A DNA stretch of 64,000 nucleotides from Bosea vaviloviae. Lineage in GTDB: Bacteria; Pseudomonadota; Alphaproteobacteria; Rhizobiales; Beijerinckiaceae. A program made the position numbers and the translations under genes. Location of the stretch: contig NZ_CP017147.1 in the NCBI RefSeq assembly GCF_001741865.1, positions 4,083,001 to 4,147,000 on the forward strand, written 5' to 3'. This document shows, piece by piece, positions 32,894-40,857 of the stretch (position 1 is its first letter; each line of letters opens with the position of its first letter). The notes under the pieces were generated by a model. The model saw only the letters and a list, made by a program, of their open reading frames with translations, was not told where the DNA came from and did not search any database.

Positions 32894-34765
32894 TCACGGG
32901 GAATGCGGGTTCGCGTGCAGAAGGCTACGCACTGCCGACCTGCGGTAAATGCGGCAGAAGACTTTGCCTGGATCGATTTCCACGTTGATGCCCGATCGTT
33001 CCAGAAGCTGGGACGTTTGAGCGGGATTGAGCTTGAGATGCCGCCCAACCTGTGTGTGAGTAATGAATGCCTCCCCGAACGCTTCGAGCGAAGTCGTTGA
33101 AATCGACGTCCTCCACCGGCCAGATTGAACGCAACGGATATTTCGCCCCTCGATCAGTTTTTCCTGAACCAGGGCCCCGACGACCTTTTCATTGGTACCG
33201 AGCGTTCGCGCCGCTTCGCGGGTGGTTACGCCGGTCTCGGTACCGCCAAGATGCGAGCGGATCTGTTCAACGCGCACGCGAATGTTCTGATCCGCAGAGG
33301 TGACGCTAGCGTCGGACGTAAAGCCGTCGATCACACCCTCGAGGATCAGCGCGATAAGGTCCGCGGGGTGGACAGATGTTGCGCCGGCCGCGTGCCCCAA
33401 CGACACCAATTTTTCCGACGTAGGTGCGGATTTCAGCTTCGACAGGAGCCGTGCTTCGAACTTTGAAACATCGTCGGAGCGATAATACGCGAGCAGCTTC
33501 GGAGTGAACTTGCCTTCAATGGGTACCAGGGTCCCAGCGTCGGCAAGGTCAACGAGTGTATGCCGCGCCAGGCCAAATCGGATCCCGAGCTCGGTTGAGT
33601 CGATCAGCGATCTCAGAGTTCCAAATAGGGCGGTCGCTTCCGACTGCGGGACTGCTCGCCAGCGCCATTCTTGAACGGCTTGATCCGGTTTATCCTTCGC
33701 TATGGCTGAAAGTAGGCGTTTCAGGGTGTTGATTGCTAACCCGGTGCTCTTCCTCAGGGAGTGAAGGGTAACAGGAGCGGAATTGCCGACGTCTATACCC
33801 AGAAATGGTGTCTGGTCGGCGTTCGGCGGAATGTGCTTGCTCAGGCTCTTCGCGACGATGGTACGAATGGTCGCGTACTGTGGGGTCGAGTCTCGATCTT
33901 CGCGCAGGTTGAGATAGAGCAAGCCAAGTACATGGTGAGGCGTCGTTCGAGCGTTTCGCATCCTCAGTGCCGTGGCAGCAGTGTCCGAGACGAAATCACC
34001 GAGGCCTTCTGGACCAAGCTTCAGGATCTCGAACCCGGCGATCGCAGCGTCGTTAAGCTCCTCCTCTGATGCGCCGACAATCTTTCCTGCTGGCCCCTTC
34101 AGCGCAAACGTCCCGAACCACAAGCAAACCGAACAAGTCTCGCCGATCGAGAGCGGATCCAGGAGTTCGAGGCCGCAATCATCGGTCTGAATGCGTTGGA
34201 CGATATATCTCTCGAAAGGCGAGGCGACTCGTACTGGTGACCGGTCGAACCACGCGTCAAGATCGTCAAGGCAATCATCTATACGCATCGCAAAGTCATG
34301 CCTTCGCTTGCCGCGCGGCGCCACCTCGACCAAGGCTCTCTCATGCAGCATGCAACTGCGAACTGGCCCGATGAGCCAAAGTGCTCTCTGTGCGGCTGCG
34401 ACATCCCGCCTGAGCTCGGGCGCTGCTGCGATATCTAAGGCGAGGCACTCGGGGCAGACCCGGAGGCGACCTGCAGTGGTCAAGTGTTTCGGAAAGCGAG
34501 CCCTGCCCAGTAGCAAATTCTGGTTGTGGATCTGCGGCGCATGCCGGCGCAGACTATCGAGATCGCAAGATGTGAACCAAGCGAGTTTTGCCAGCTGATC
34601 GGGATTGCCGCGCGCGATCTTGTCAAAATCCATGAGAAAGTCGGAGCAAAACTCCGCGGCGCTGGCCGCAAGATGTTGCGCGGCGAGGCGCGAAATGAAA
34701 CTCGCGGGCGTCTCGCCCTCAATCAGCGCCAGCGGGTTTCGAAGAGGATCGACTGCAAAGCTCAT
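32894..34765 (-). CDS. tniQ: TniQ/TnsD-like target-selection protein
   Basis: The 623-residue protein begins with a TniQ domain (NPLALIEGETPASFISRLAA) and its zinc site: CPEC near residue 120, then CMLHERAL about 35 residues on. It is much longer than TniQ of Tn5053-type elements and near TnsD in size. The C-terminal half has at least one HTH-like segment (TTREAARTLGTNEKVVGALV), suggesting site-specific DNA binding. The ATG at 34765 overlaps the TniB-like stop (ATGA). TniQ-family proteins recruit the ATPase and transposase to a target; which target this one uses is unknown. Confidence 0.88.
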   Translation of the reverse strand: MSFAVDPLRNPLALIEGETPASFISRLAAQHLAASAAEFCSDFLMDFDKIARGNPDQLAKLAWFTSCDLDSLRRHAPQIHNQNLLLGRARFPKHLTTAGRLRVCPECLALDIAAAPELRRDVAAAQRALWLIGPVRSCMLHERALVEVAPRGKRRHDFAMRIDDCLDDLDAWFDRSPVRVASPFERYIVQRIQTDDCGLELLDPLSIGETCSVCLWFGTFALKGPAGKIVGASEEELNDAAIAGFEILKLGPEGLGDFVSDTAATALRMRNARTTPHHVLGLLYLNLREDRDSTPQYATIRTIVAKSLSKHIPPNADQTPFLGIDVGNSAPVTLHSLRKSTGLAINTLKRLLSAIAKDKPDQAVQEWRWRAVPQSEATALFGTLRSLIDSTELGIRFGLARHTLVDLADAGTLVPIEGKFTPKLLAYYRSDDVSKFEARLLSKLKSAPTSEKLVSLGHAAGATSVHPADLIALILEGVIDGFTSDASVTSADQNIRVRVEQIRSHLGGTETGVTTREAARTLGTNEKVVGALVQEKLIEGRNIRCVQSGRWRTSISTTSLEAFGEAFITHTQVGRHLKLNPAQTSQLLERSGINVEIDPGKVFCRIYRRSAVRSLLHANPHSP

Positions 34766-35808
34766 CGATGCTTCTCCGAGATACCGAAACCGGGTGCCAC
34801 ATCCTCCGCCAAAAGGCGCGTCGGATCGACGCGGTGCCATTCGTGAGCCACGAACGGGTTGGCCGCAGCGGCGGCCCCGGTCTTCTTGGCGTAGAAGCGG
34901 GCGAAGTGCTCGCGCTCCAAAACACGATCTCCGCTTCTCAGTGCGATCAGGATAGCCTCGTGAATGATTTCGCAGGCGAGCCCTTTCGCGAAATTTGAAG
35001 CGAGCATAAGACGCGGGTGAAGCTGCTCGTCAGCCGAGAAACTGCAACCGATTTCCGCGACCTCCGCGAACAGTTCGACGGCATCTTCTAGAAAGTGGAT
35101 GTCTTCAGTCGCGCCGGTGACCATTGGACGCAAATGGATGGTCGTAGCGATACGGTCGCGCAGAAAGCCCATTTCGCGGGTCTCCAGCACGGGCAGGATC
35201 TCTGGGGTGCCAGTCAGAATTACAGGCGTTGGCCACGCACTGTCCTCCAGGATCCCCTGGATATGGCCCCAGCAGTGACGTCGCTCGTCATCGCGCCGTT
35301 TCAGCCCCACGCTGGTCGGATAGAGGGTCCGCTGGAACTCGTCGATGCGGATAAGAGATGGCTGGAACAATTGCAGCCGGCGTTGCACCCGCTCCATGGT
35401 CTGCGCGGGCGGGAGCGGCCTGGCTGGTGCCAATTCCATCGCCTGGAGCAAACTGCGGCCGAGCCCGGCCATGTCGAAGTGCGAAGGAGCACGGACATCC
35501 ACGGTCTTGGGCGAGATGACCTGATTGCCAACGGTGAGCTTTTCCAAACCACGGAACGCACGTTCGACAAGGAACGTCTTTCCGGATCGATAGGCGCCTA
35601 TCACCAATACCGCTCGGCAGGCGTTACGGTTGCCGACCGCAAAGGGGCGGCTTGGATCACGCAATGATGTGGTCGAGCGAAAGCGTTCAACGACAGCTTC
35701 ACTCACCGCACTCGCCTCGGCCGTTGAGATCAACCTGTTGTGCATTCGATCGCGGACGTAATCGATCCTGTTCTGGTGCGTTGTGGCCCTGCTTTGCGTC
35801 TCGGCCAT
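34762..35808 (-). CDS. tniB: TniB/TnsC-like AAA+ transposition regulator
   Basis: The 348-residue ATPase has Walker A GAYRSGKT (71-78), Walker B LIRIDE (152-157) and a sensor-1 region VILTGTPEI. TnsC/TniB proteins form filaments on DNA that link target choice to the transposase. Its ATG overlaps the stop of the transposase gene (TGATG) and its stop overlaps tniQ (ATGA). Confidence 0.92.
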   Translation of the reverse strand: MAETQSRATTHQNRIDYVRDRMHNRLISTAEASAVSEAVVERFRSTTSLRDPSRPFAVGNRNACRAVLVIGAYRSGKTFLVERAFRGLEKLTVGNQVISPKTVDVRAPSHFDMAGLGRSLLQAMELAPARPLPPAQTMERVQRRLQLFQPSLIRIDEFQRTLYPTSVGLKRRDDERRHCWGHIQGILEDSAWPTPVILTGTPEILPVLETREMGFLRDRIATTIHLRPMVTGATEDIHFLEDAVELFAEVAEIGCSFSADEQLHPRLMLASNFAKGLACEIIHEAILIALRSGDRVLEREHFARFYAKKTGAAAAANPFVAHEWHRVDPTRLLAEDVAPGFGISEKHR

Positions 35809-37952
35809 CAGACGTCCTCCGCCCTGTGTCGGGTTCGCCTTGTCTCCGGCTGCGGCTGCTCTGGTGAATTCATGGTGTCCTGCCCGTAGCCAAGAGTTCC
35901 AGACAGAATGGACGGCATCGACTCGTAGCGCTGCGGGTCCCGGTCGTAAGCAATGAAAATCTTAAGTTGGCCTTCTGCTTGCAGAAGGTCCTTTTCCGTC
36001 CAAAAGACGTCCCGCAGGCCTAACTTTGCCTCGGCCTTCCGGGCGAAATCCCAAATCTCGCCCAAGGCCGGCGCAACATAGCGCTCGAAATCAACCTTTG
36101 CCTGGTCACCGATCCGGCGTCGCAAGTCGTTGTTGAAGTCGATCCAATATTTCAGGGGCATACCTTGCAGCCCGAGCGGACCTTCGATTATCAGCCAGTC
36201 CTTCTCGATGAGGACGCCGACCAGCCCGATATTCCTTGGATCGATCTTGATGGTGACATCCGTCTTGCCGCGCCGAGCCAGATAATTCACGAGCCAGTCG
36301 TTATTGTACTCGACGTTCATAAAACGTACCCCGTGGCGATCCAACTTCCGGGGAACGGCGATCCCAAATGCGCGCAGGAGTTTTTCGGGTGTCGGAAGGG
36401 GGGCCGGCTCGGCCTCCTGTGCAAGCTTTTCGAACTCCCGACGCGGCGAAGGTCTGCGGCCGCCTTCGCGCGGCAGATGGTGGTAGACGTCAACAATGTA
36501 TCTGGTTAGAAGGTCGAAGAAGTCGGCCATTTCCATTGTTGCGTGCTTCGAACCTTCGTATTCCCCCATTTTCGTGGTGTTCTCGAACGCGCGGCCACAA
36601 AAATTAGTGATGAATTCCTTGTGGATCTTTGAGAAGACGCTCTCAATGTGTCCGCGAAGATTAGGAAAGCCGCCGTCAGTCCACGTGTGCGAGATTTCCA
36701 GCGCGATCGCCGCTGTCTTAAACGCTTCCGCCTTATAGGCTGAGCCACCATCGCTGCACGAATTCTCGAAGCCGCACCGAAGATTCCATGCATCGGTGCA
36801 GCCTGCTGCAGCGGCGATCGCGCTTCTGTCCTCGAAGCACATCCGGAATGCGGATGTCGTGAGAGCTGCATCCTCGACCAAGCCAAACGCCAAACCAAGG
36901 ATGTAGCCGGAGGCGCAGTCCATCGTCACCGCGACGCAGATCCGGGATTTAGAAATCTCAGTTCTCAACTCCTCCGGAATCTCCGAGAAAGCCTTTTCGG
37001 GAATGATCAGGTGGAGCGGGATATTCCAGCAATCGGTCTCCACCCGCTCGCCGACACGGGTGTACTTGGGTCCTTTTCCTCCCGATCCGAAAGTTCTTAC
37101 CAACGATTTGGTTCGTCTCGCGCCGATGATCTGCCCGACTGGCAAATCTCGGACGCGCCGGGCGAGCGTCTTGATGTCCGGCTCGCTCAGGTGGAGTTCC
37201 ACGGGAAGCGGCGTGTTGTGATTGAGGATCGCGGTCCTGACGAGCCGCTTCAAGCCGGCAAAAGTAGGGTTCGGCTCGCCGGCGTACTTCGTCGCCCATT
37301 CGTCGATGATCTTGACAACCTCTTCCTGCAATCGACGACCGCCTTGCGTGCAGCGATCGAGCCGATATCGCAAGGACAGCATCCGATCGTTGTCGGTAGA
37401 AGCAAGGTCATTAGCTTCAAACTTCTGCAGCTTTCGGAGCAAAGTCCGAGCTTTTGGCGGGCGTGGAAATTGCTTCCCCACGGGAAGGTCTTGTCCGTAA
37501 CGGACGTCTTCCTCCAGTACAATCTTCGACGGGAAAAGAGCCTTTAGCTGTTTGGCAATGTCATTTTTCTTTTCCGCGATGAAAGCGGTGACGGCTTTTT
37601 GGCTGCGCCCGCTGACAGTCTTGGCATTCAAGGCGACCTGGAGCTCTTCCACCCACAAAACGTCGCGCATCATCTGCATTCGAGCGACAAGGGGGTAGTC
37701 TGCGATCGTCTCAAAATTCGAGTTCGCGGGGCTGGTGGCGAGCTGCGGAGGCTTGATCACAACGATCAGGCCGGCCGGAAGGCCTTTTGCCAGCTCGCCC
37801 CGGGACAGGTAGCGACGTTCCCAATCTTCTCCGTGGGTAGGCTGAAGGTACCAGCCCGCCTTATCTTGCGCCGTCGCACGGTACGACCGACCATCCATCT
37901 CGACACGGTCGCAAGGACCGATCTCGGTGTGCCGCAGCGGATTTGTCGCCAT
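35808..37952 (-). CDS. tniA: TniA/TnsB-like DDE transposase
   Basis: This 714-residue enzyme breaks and joins the 3' ends of the element. It has an N-terminal Mu-type DNA-binding region, a retroviral-integrase core with candidate catalytic residues D307 (RVETDCWNIP), D401 (NSCSDGGSAYKAEAF) and E437 (NLRGHIESVFSKIH), and a beta-rich C-terminal domain. Its size is that of TnsB (about 700), not of the shorter Tn402 TniA. It overlaps both neighbours by one base (TGATG). Confidence 0.92.
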   Translation of the reverse strand: MATNPLRHTEIGPCDRVEMDGRSYRATAQDKAGWYLQPTHGEDWERRYLSRGELAKGLPAGLIVVIKPPQLATSPANSNFETIADYPLVARMQMMRDVLWVEELQVALNAKTVSGRSQKAVTAFIAEKKNDIAKQLKALFPSKIVLEEDVRYGQDLPVGKQFPRPPKARTLLRKLQKFEANDLASTDNDRMLSLRYRLDRCTQGGRRLQEEVVKIIDEWATKYAGEPNPTFAGLKRLVRTAILNHNTPLPVELHLSEPDIKTLARRVRDLPVGQIIGARRTKSLVRTFGSGGKGPKYTRVGERVETDCWNIPLHLIIPEKAFSEIPEELRTEISKSRICVAVTMDCASGYILGLAFGLVEDAALTTSAFRMCFEDRSAIAAAAGCTDAWNLRCGFENSCSDGGSAYKAEAFKTAAIALEISHTWTDGGFPNLRGHIESVFSKIHKEFITNFCGRAFENTTKMGEYEGSKHATMEMADFFDLLTRYIVDVYHHLPREGGRRPSPRREFEKLAQEAEPAPLPTPEKLLRAFGIAVPRKLDRHGVRFMNVEYNNDWLVNYLARRGKTDVTIKIDPRNIGLVGVLIEKDWLIIEGPLGLQGMPLKYWIDFNNDLRRRIGDQAKVDFERYVAPALGEIWDFARKAEAKLGLRDVFWTEKDLLQAEGQLKIFIAYDRDPQRYESMPSILSGTLGYGQDTMNSPEQPQPETRRTRHRAEDV

Positions 37953-38689
37953 CAGACGACGCCAGAAGCGACTGAGCTATTGTGCAGGACCAATGCTGAC
38001 GCATCGATCAGAGCGGGACGGATGAGCCTCAGCCTGCGTTGATAGATCAGGCGCACAGCAGCACGCATGACGGCACCTGGCCCTCCCCACGGCGTGGTCA
38101 GCTGGCGGATCGTGAGCGCGCCGCCCACGCTCAGGGCGTAATCCTCAATGTCCCGTTCCACGGACCTTGGGGCGTCAGTCCTGGCGGAAAGGATCAGGCT
38201 GGCGTTCTTGACGAGCCACATTGGGAGATCCAGCTCCGTGACGAGGAGAACCGAGTCGGCTCTGGACCGAGGAACCTGCGGGCTGATTTGGTCGATCCAA
38301 TCCTTCCAGCCATACTTCGCCACGCGGTTCGATGGCTTGACCTCCACGAGCTTCCTCTCGCCGGATCGCAGCTCGGCCTCTACATCGAAGGTGTGCTTGA
38401 AGCGCTTGCCCGCTTCGTCAACGAAGTACAGCGGCTCCGGCTGTGTTGTGACGCGCACCACATCCGGGTCTGCCATCAGGACGAGCGTCAAGTTCTTCTC
38501 GATGTTGCTTTCGACGATCCTGACTTGCTCGTCCCCCGGATCTCGGATGATGGAGGTCGAGCTGCCCTTCCGGCCGAGCGCGGGCTTCCGCGAGTGCGGA
38601 GCAAGGCCAATAACCGGCAAGCTTGTGGGCCTGCGATAGGCCGTTTCTAGCGGCGAGCTGGAAAGCGATTGTAAGGTGAAGGTGGGCAT
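37952..38689 (-). CDS. tnsA: TnsA-like endonuclease
   Basis: The 245-residue protein shows the TnsA core: an early glutamate (RIVESNIEKNLTLVLMADPD, E60/E64), D102 in HTFDVEAEL and the E-x-K pair E116/K118 in KLVEVKPSN. This PD-(D/E)xK nuclease cuts the 5' ends of the element, allowing cut-and-paste movement. GGAAGAG precedes the ATG at 38689. A longer in-frame start would extend through the operator palindrome upstream and is unlikely. It is the first gene of the four-gene operon and should lie close to one end of the transposon. Confidence 0.85.
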   Translation of the reverse strand: MPTFTLQSLSSSPLETAYRRPTSLPVIGLAPHSRKPALGRKGSSTSIIRDPGDEQVRIVESNIEKNLTLVLMADPDVVRVTTQPEPLYFVDEAGKRFKHTFDVEAELRSGERKLVEVKPSNRVAKYGWKDWIDQISPQVPRSRADSVLLVTELDLPMWLVKNASLILSARTDAPRSVERDIEDYALSVGGALTIRQLTTPWGGPGAVMRAAVRLIYQRRLRLIRPALIDASALVLHNSSVASGVV

Positions 38690-38715
38690 GACTCTTCCGT
38701 CGTCATGCAGCCGGA

Positions 38716-38749
38716 CGTGCGATTGACACTTGCAAGTGTCGGACGCACG
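38716..38749. promoter_or_regulatory. 34-bp imperfect palindrome upstream of tnsA
   Basis: The centre is the perfect 16-bp palindrome GACACTTGCAAGTGTC (38725-38740). Flanking arms CGTGCG and CGCACG also pair, leaving three mismatched positions per side, so 14 of 17 positions match. It ends 27 bases upstream of the tnsA ATG, where a repressor would block transcription of the transposition operon. Confidence 0.65.
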
Positions 38750-38790
38750 CTGGGCCTGCCTGACCAATGGTGTGGGATGGCGATATCGAG

Positions 38791-38816
38791 GCGCCCGGCT
38801 TTCCAGAGCTGGGCGC
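38791..38816. other. Stem-loop upstream of tnsA
   Basis: GCGCCCGGCT and AGCTGGGCGC pair at nine of ten positions around a six-base loop. No T-run follows; role unknown. Confidence 0.4.
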
Positions 38817-38892
38817 TTCACTCTCTTCGGGCTCTCTAGGTCATGGTCTGGTCTCCAATTTCCGAGACAAGGATTCCAGATGGCCTTGAAAG

Positions 38893-38969
38893 TGACGAGT
38901 CGGCTCAGTTGCGAAAGCTGAGTCATTCGAATCGTTTAGGGGCAATTCGGGATTCTGGCCGACTCGTCA
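38893..38969. repeat. 12-bp inverted repeats, candidate transposase-binding sites
   Basis: TGACGAGTCGGC at 38893-38904 recurs as its perfect complement GCCGACTCGTCA at 38958-38969. Tn7-like ends carry several such repeats bound by TnsB, and tnsA normally sits just inside one end. The opposite end could not be located by eye. Confidence 0.45.
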
Positions 38970-39283
38970 GATGCTTAGCGCGTCGCGAGTTTGCGGCTCT
39001 GCCCGGCTGCGTTCAAGGATCGCGCTGTATTGCTCGATCCGGGCGCAAACTTTTTTCAGGCAAGGGAGAATTTTTCTGAGGATGCTCCAGATCGATTCGC
39101 ATGCTACCGCGCTCGACTAGCCTGGGAATGCCGCCAAGGTTCCGCATGCGCGCGGATCGCCTCTCACCACCAAGGTCGTCGGCGTCTCGAACCATGTGGT
39201 TTCGATGATGAGAGCCACTTCAAATCGAGCGCGTTGAAGCAGCCACGCGTCGCCAGAAAGCTATGGCGACATTTCCTTGTCCG
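38970..39283. other. Intergenic region outside the transposition operon
   Basis: No supported gene in about 310 bases. One end of the Tn7-like element may lie here. Confidence 0.35.
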
Positions 39284-39610
39284 TCACAAGCTCGGTTCTG
39301 TCGGCGAATGCTCGTCGGGGACCGGCAATGCGCATCGCCCGAGGCGATACCAGCGGCTCAATGTGCGCGCGATCTTCCTATCTTCGCTTAGCCACAAGAC
39401 CGGGCTGGTCGTTATGAACTGGTCACCGAGAATGGGATGACCGATGGACTCGCCCATCAGGATCGGAAGGTCGTTTAGCGGATCGACGCCCGGCAGCCAG
39501 TCCTCAAGCCCGACGGCGTCTTCGAGATCTGCCTCGCTCGGGCGCCATCCATCGCCAAGACGGCGCAGGTCGATCTGAGCAGACCGAAACTTTTCGATAA
39601 GTGTGGACAT
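39284..39610 (-). CDS. DUF6634-like small protein
   Basis: The 108-residue protein reads MSTLIEKFRSAQIDLRRLGD, then LEDAVGLEDWLPGVDPL, GHPILGDQFITTSPVLW and RKIARTLSRWYRLGR. That arrangement resembles the family annotated DUF6634 in Hyphomicrobiales; I am recalling the pattern, not testing it. AGGAG lies 8 bases before the ATG at 39610, so the long upstream open frame is not part of the gene. It is the last gene of the AAA-protease operon, 157 bases after the phosphoesterase. Function unknown. Confidence 0.7.
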   Translation of the reverse strand: MSTLIEKFRSAQIDLRRLGDGWRPSEADLEDAVGLEDWLPGVDPLNDLPILMGESIGHPILGDQFITTSPVLWLSEDRKIARTLSRWYRLGRCALPVPDEHSPTEPSL

Positions 39611-39767
39611 TCGTCCCGCTCCTGTTCTGAGGAGAGCCCGAGCTCGCGCAATGGGGCGAGGGGCAGCGTCAAGATCCGATGGGAGGTTGGCGTCCGGCCA
39701 AGCGAGGAGAATGCAAGGCCCCTTACGATGAGCCCAGTGACGCTCCGGGTCCGGGCTCAGGCTGAAC

Positions 39768-40553
39768 TCAGACCTCGACGATGAGCCGGGGATTGAAGCT
39801 CGGATTTTCCCTGGCTCCGCCACGCTTGGGATAGCCGGCTTGGTTGGAGAGGATGTGTGTCCGGCCGACGCAGTAGTCGTGCGAACCGTGGTCGTGCCCA
39901 TGGATCCACAATTCAGGCTGAAACTGCTCGATGATGCCGGACAGGTCGGAGCAAAACGCGGGAGCCAACTGGTCACCACGGAATTTCGGCTGGATCGATC
40001 CGGGGTGTGGAGCATGATGGCTGACGACGACCGTTGCGCCATCAAAGTGCTCGCCGAGGTGCTTCGTGATGAACGCCAATTCGCTGCGGTGAGTAGCGGC
40101 GGCTTGTTCCGGCGTGAAGGCCTTCCTCTTGCCGTTATCGACGATATGGATCAGCCGATGATCGTTCATGCCATGACGGGCCGCCAAGCGAGCGGCACGT
40201 GACCTCCCAAAGAGATTGAAGTCGGTCCACAACGTGGCTCCGATGAAGCGCACACCGCCAACCGCGAGGCAGCCAGGCGCCAGCATATGGATTCCACATT
40301 GCTCGGCGAGCGTGCGACCAGCCCGCAGGGCGGAATGGATTTCGTCGTGATAGAACTCATGATTGCCGGGCACGAAGATCGCTGGACGGCCCTTGAGCGG
40401 ACCGTGCAGCTGCTGCTCAATCCATCGGATTGCCGCTGTGATCGGCCGCCCGATGTCACCAGCGAACACGGCGGCGTCGAACTCTCCCAAATCTTCAGGG
40501 AGAGCGAACGGCCCGAACTCCAGGTGAATGTCCGAAAGCACCAACAGGCGCAT
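39768..40553 (-). CDS. Calcineurin-like metallophosphoesterase
   Basis: The 261-residue cytoplasmic enzyme has the complete two-metal site: DIHLE (D-x-H), AGDIGR (GD), PGNHEFY (GNH[DE]), VSHHAPHP and GHDHGSHDY (GHxH). Members hydrolyse phosphomonoesters, phosphodiesters or nucleotides; the closest recognisable type is a small phosphoesterase without added domains. It lies 91 bases after the 70-residue gene and before the DUF6634-like gene on the same strand. A link to nucleotide or nucleic-acid processing in the same system is possible. Confidence 0.9.
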   Translation of the reverse strand: MRLLVLSDIHLEFGPFALPEDLGEFDAAVFAGDIGRPITAAIRWIEQQLHGPLKGRPAIFVPGNHEFYHDEIHSALRAGRTLAEQCGIHMLAPGCLAVGGVRFIGATLWTDFNLFGRSRAARLAARHGMNDHRLIHIVDNGKRKAFTPEQAAATHRSELAFITKHLGEHFDGATVVVSHHAPHPGSIQPKFRGDQLAPAFCSDLSGIIEQFQPELWIHGHDHGSHDYCVGRTHILSNQAGYPKRGGARENPSFNPRLIVEV

Positions 40554-40644
40554 CGTTGTGTTCCTCTCGGTTGTGGGAAAGGTGATGGTCCCGCTGCCCG
40601 TTCTTGGGAGCTGGCTAGCGCAGTCGGGAGGCTGGAGACGGCGG

Positions 40645-40857
40645 TTAGCGGGCTCGGGATCTCGCCGGCGCCGTGACCAGGCGTTTCAGTCGTTCGAGCT
40701 CCGCTTGCTTCTGAACGATGATCGTAAGTGCCCCGACGATTACCTCGCGCTCCATTTTCCAGAGTGCTGCGAGTTCATCGGCGGCTTGGAGGAAACATTG
40801 AATTTCCGTCTCGGCGTCCGCTTGCTCGTCGTTGGGCGGTTCGCGGTCGAGGCGCAT
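40645..40857 (-). CDS. 70-residue protein coupled to the AAA protease
   Basis: The short protein is acidic at the front and basic at the end, with a single long predicted helix (IQCFLQAADELAALWKMERE, then VQKQAELERLKRLV), possibly a coiled coil. I do not recognise it. Its ATG overlaps the stop of the AAA-M41 gene (TAATG), so translation is coupled and a 1:1 partner or adaptor is plausible. Confidence 0.7.
   Translation of the reverse strand: MRLDREPPNDEQADAETEIQCFLQAADELAALWKMEREVIVGALTIIVQKQAELERLKRLVTAPARSRAR

Noticed and set aside
32894..38689. CRISPR-associated transposon
   Set aside because: No cas genes and no regularly spaced repeats of 28-37 bp are present anywhere in the window.
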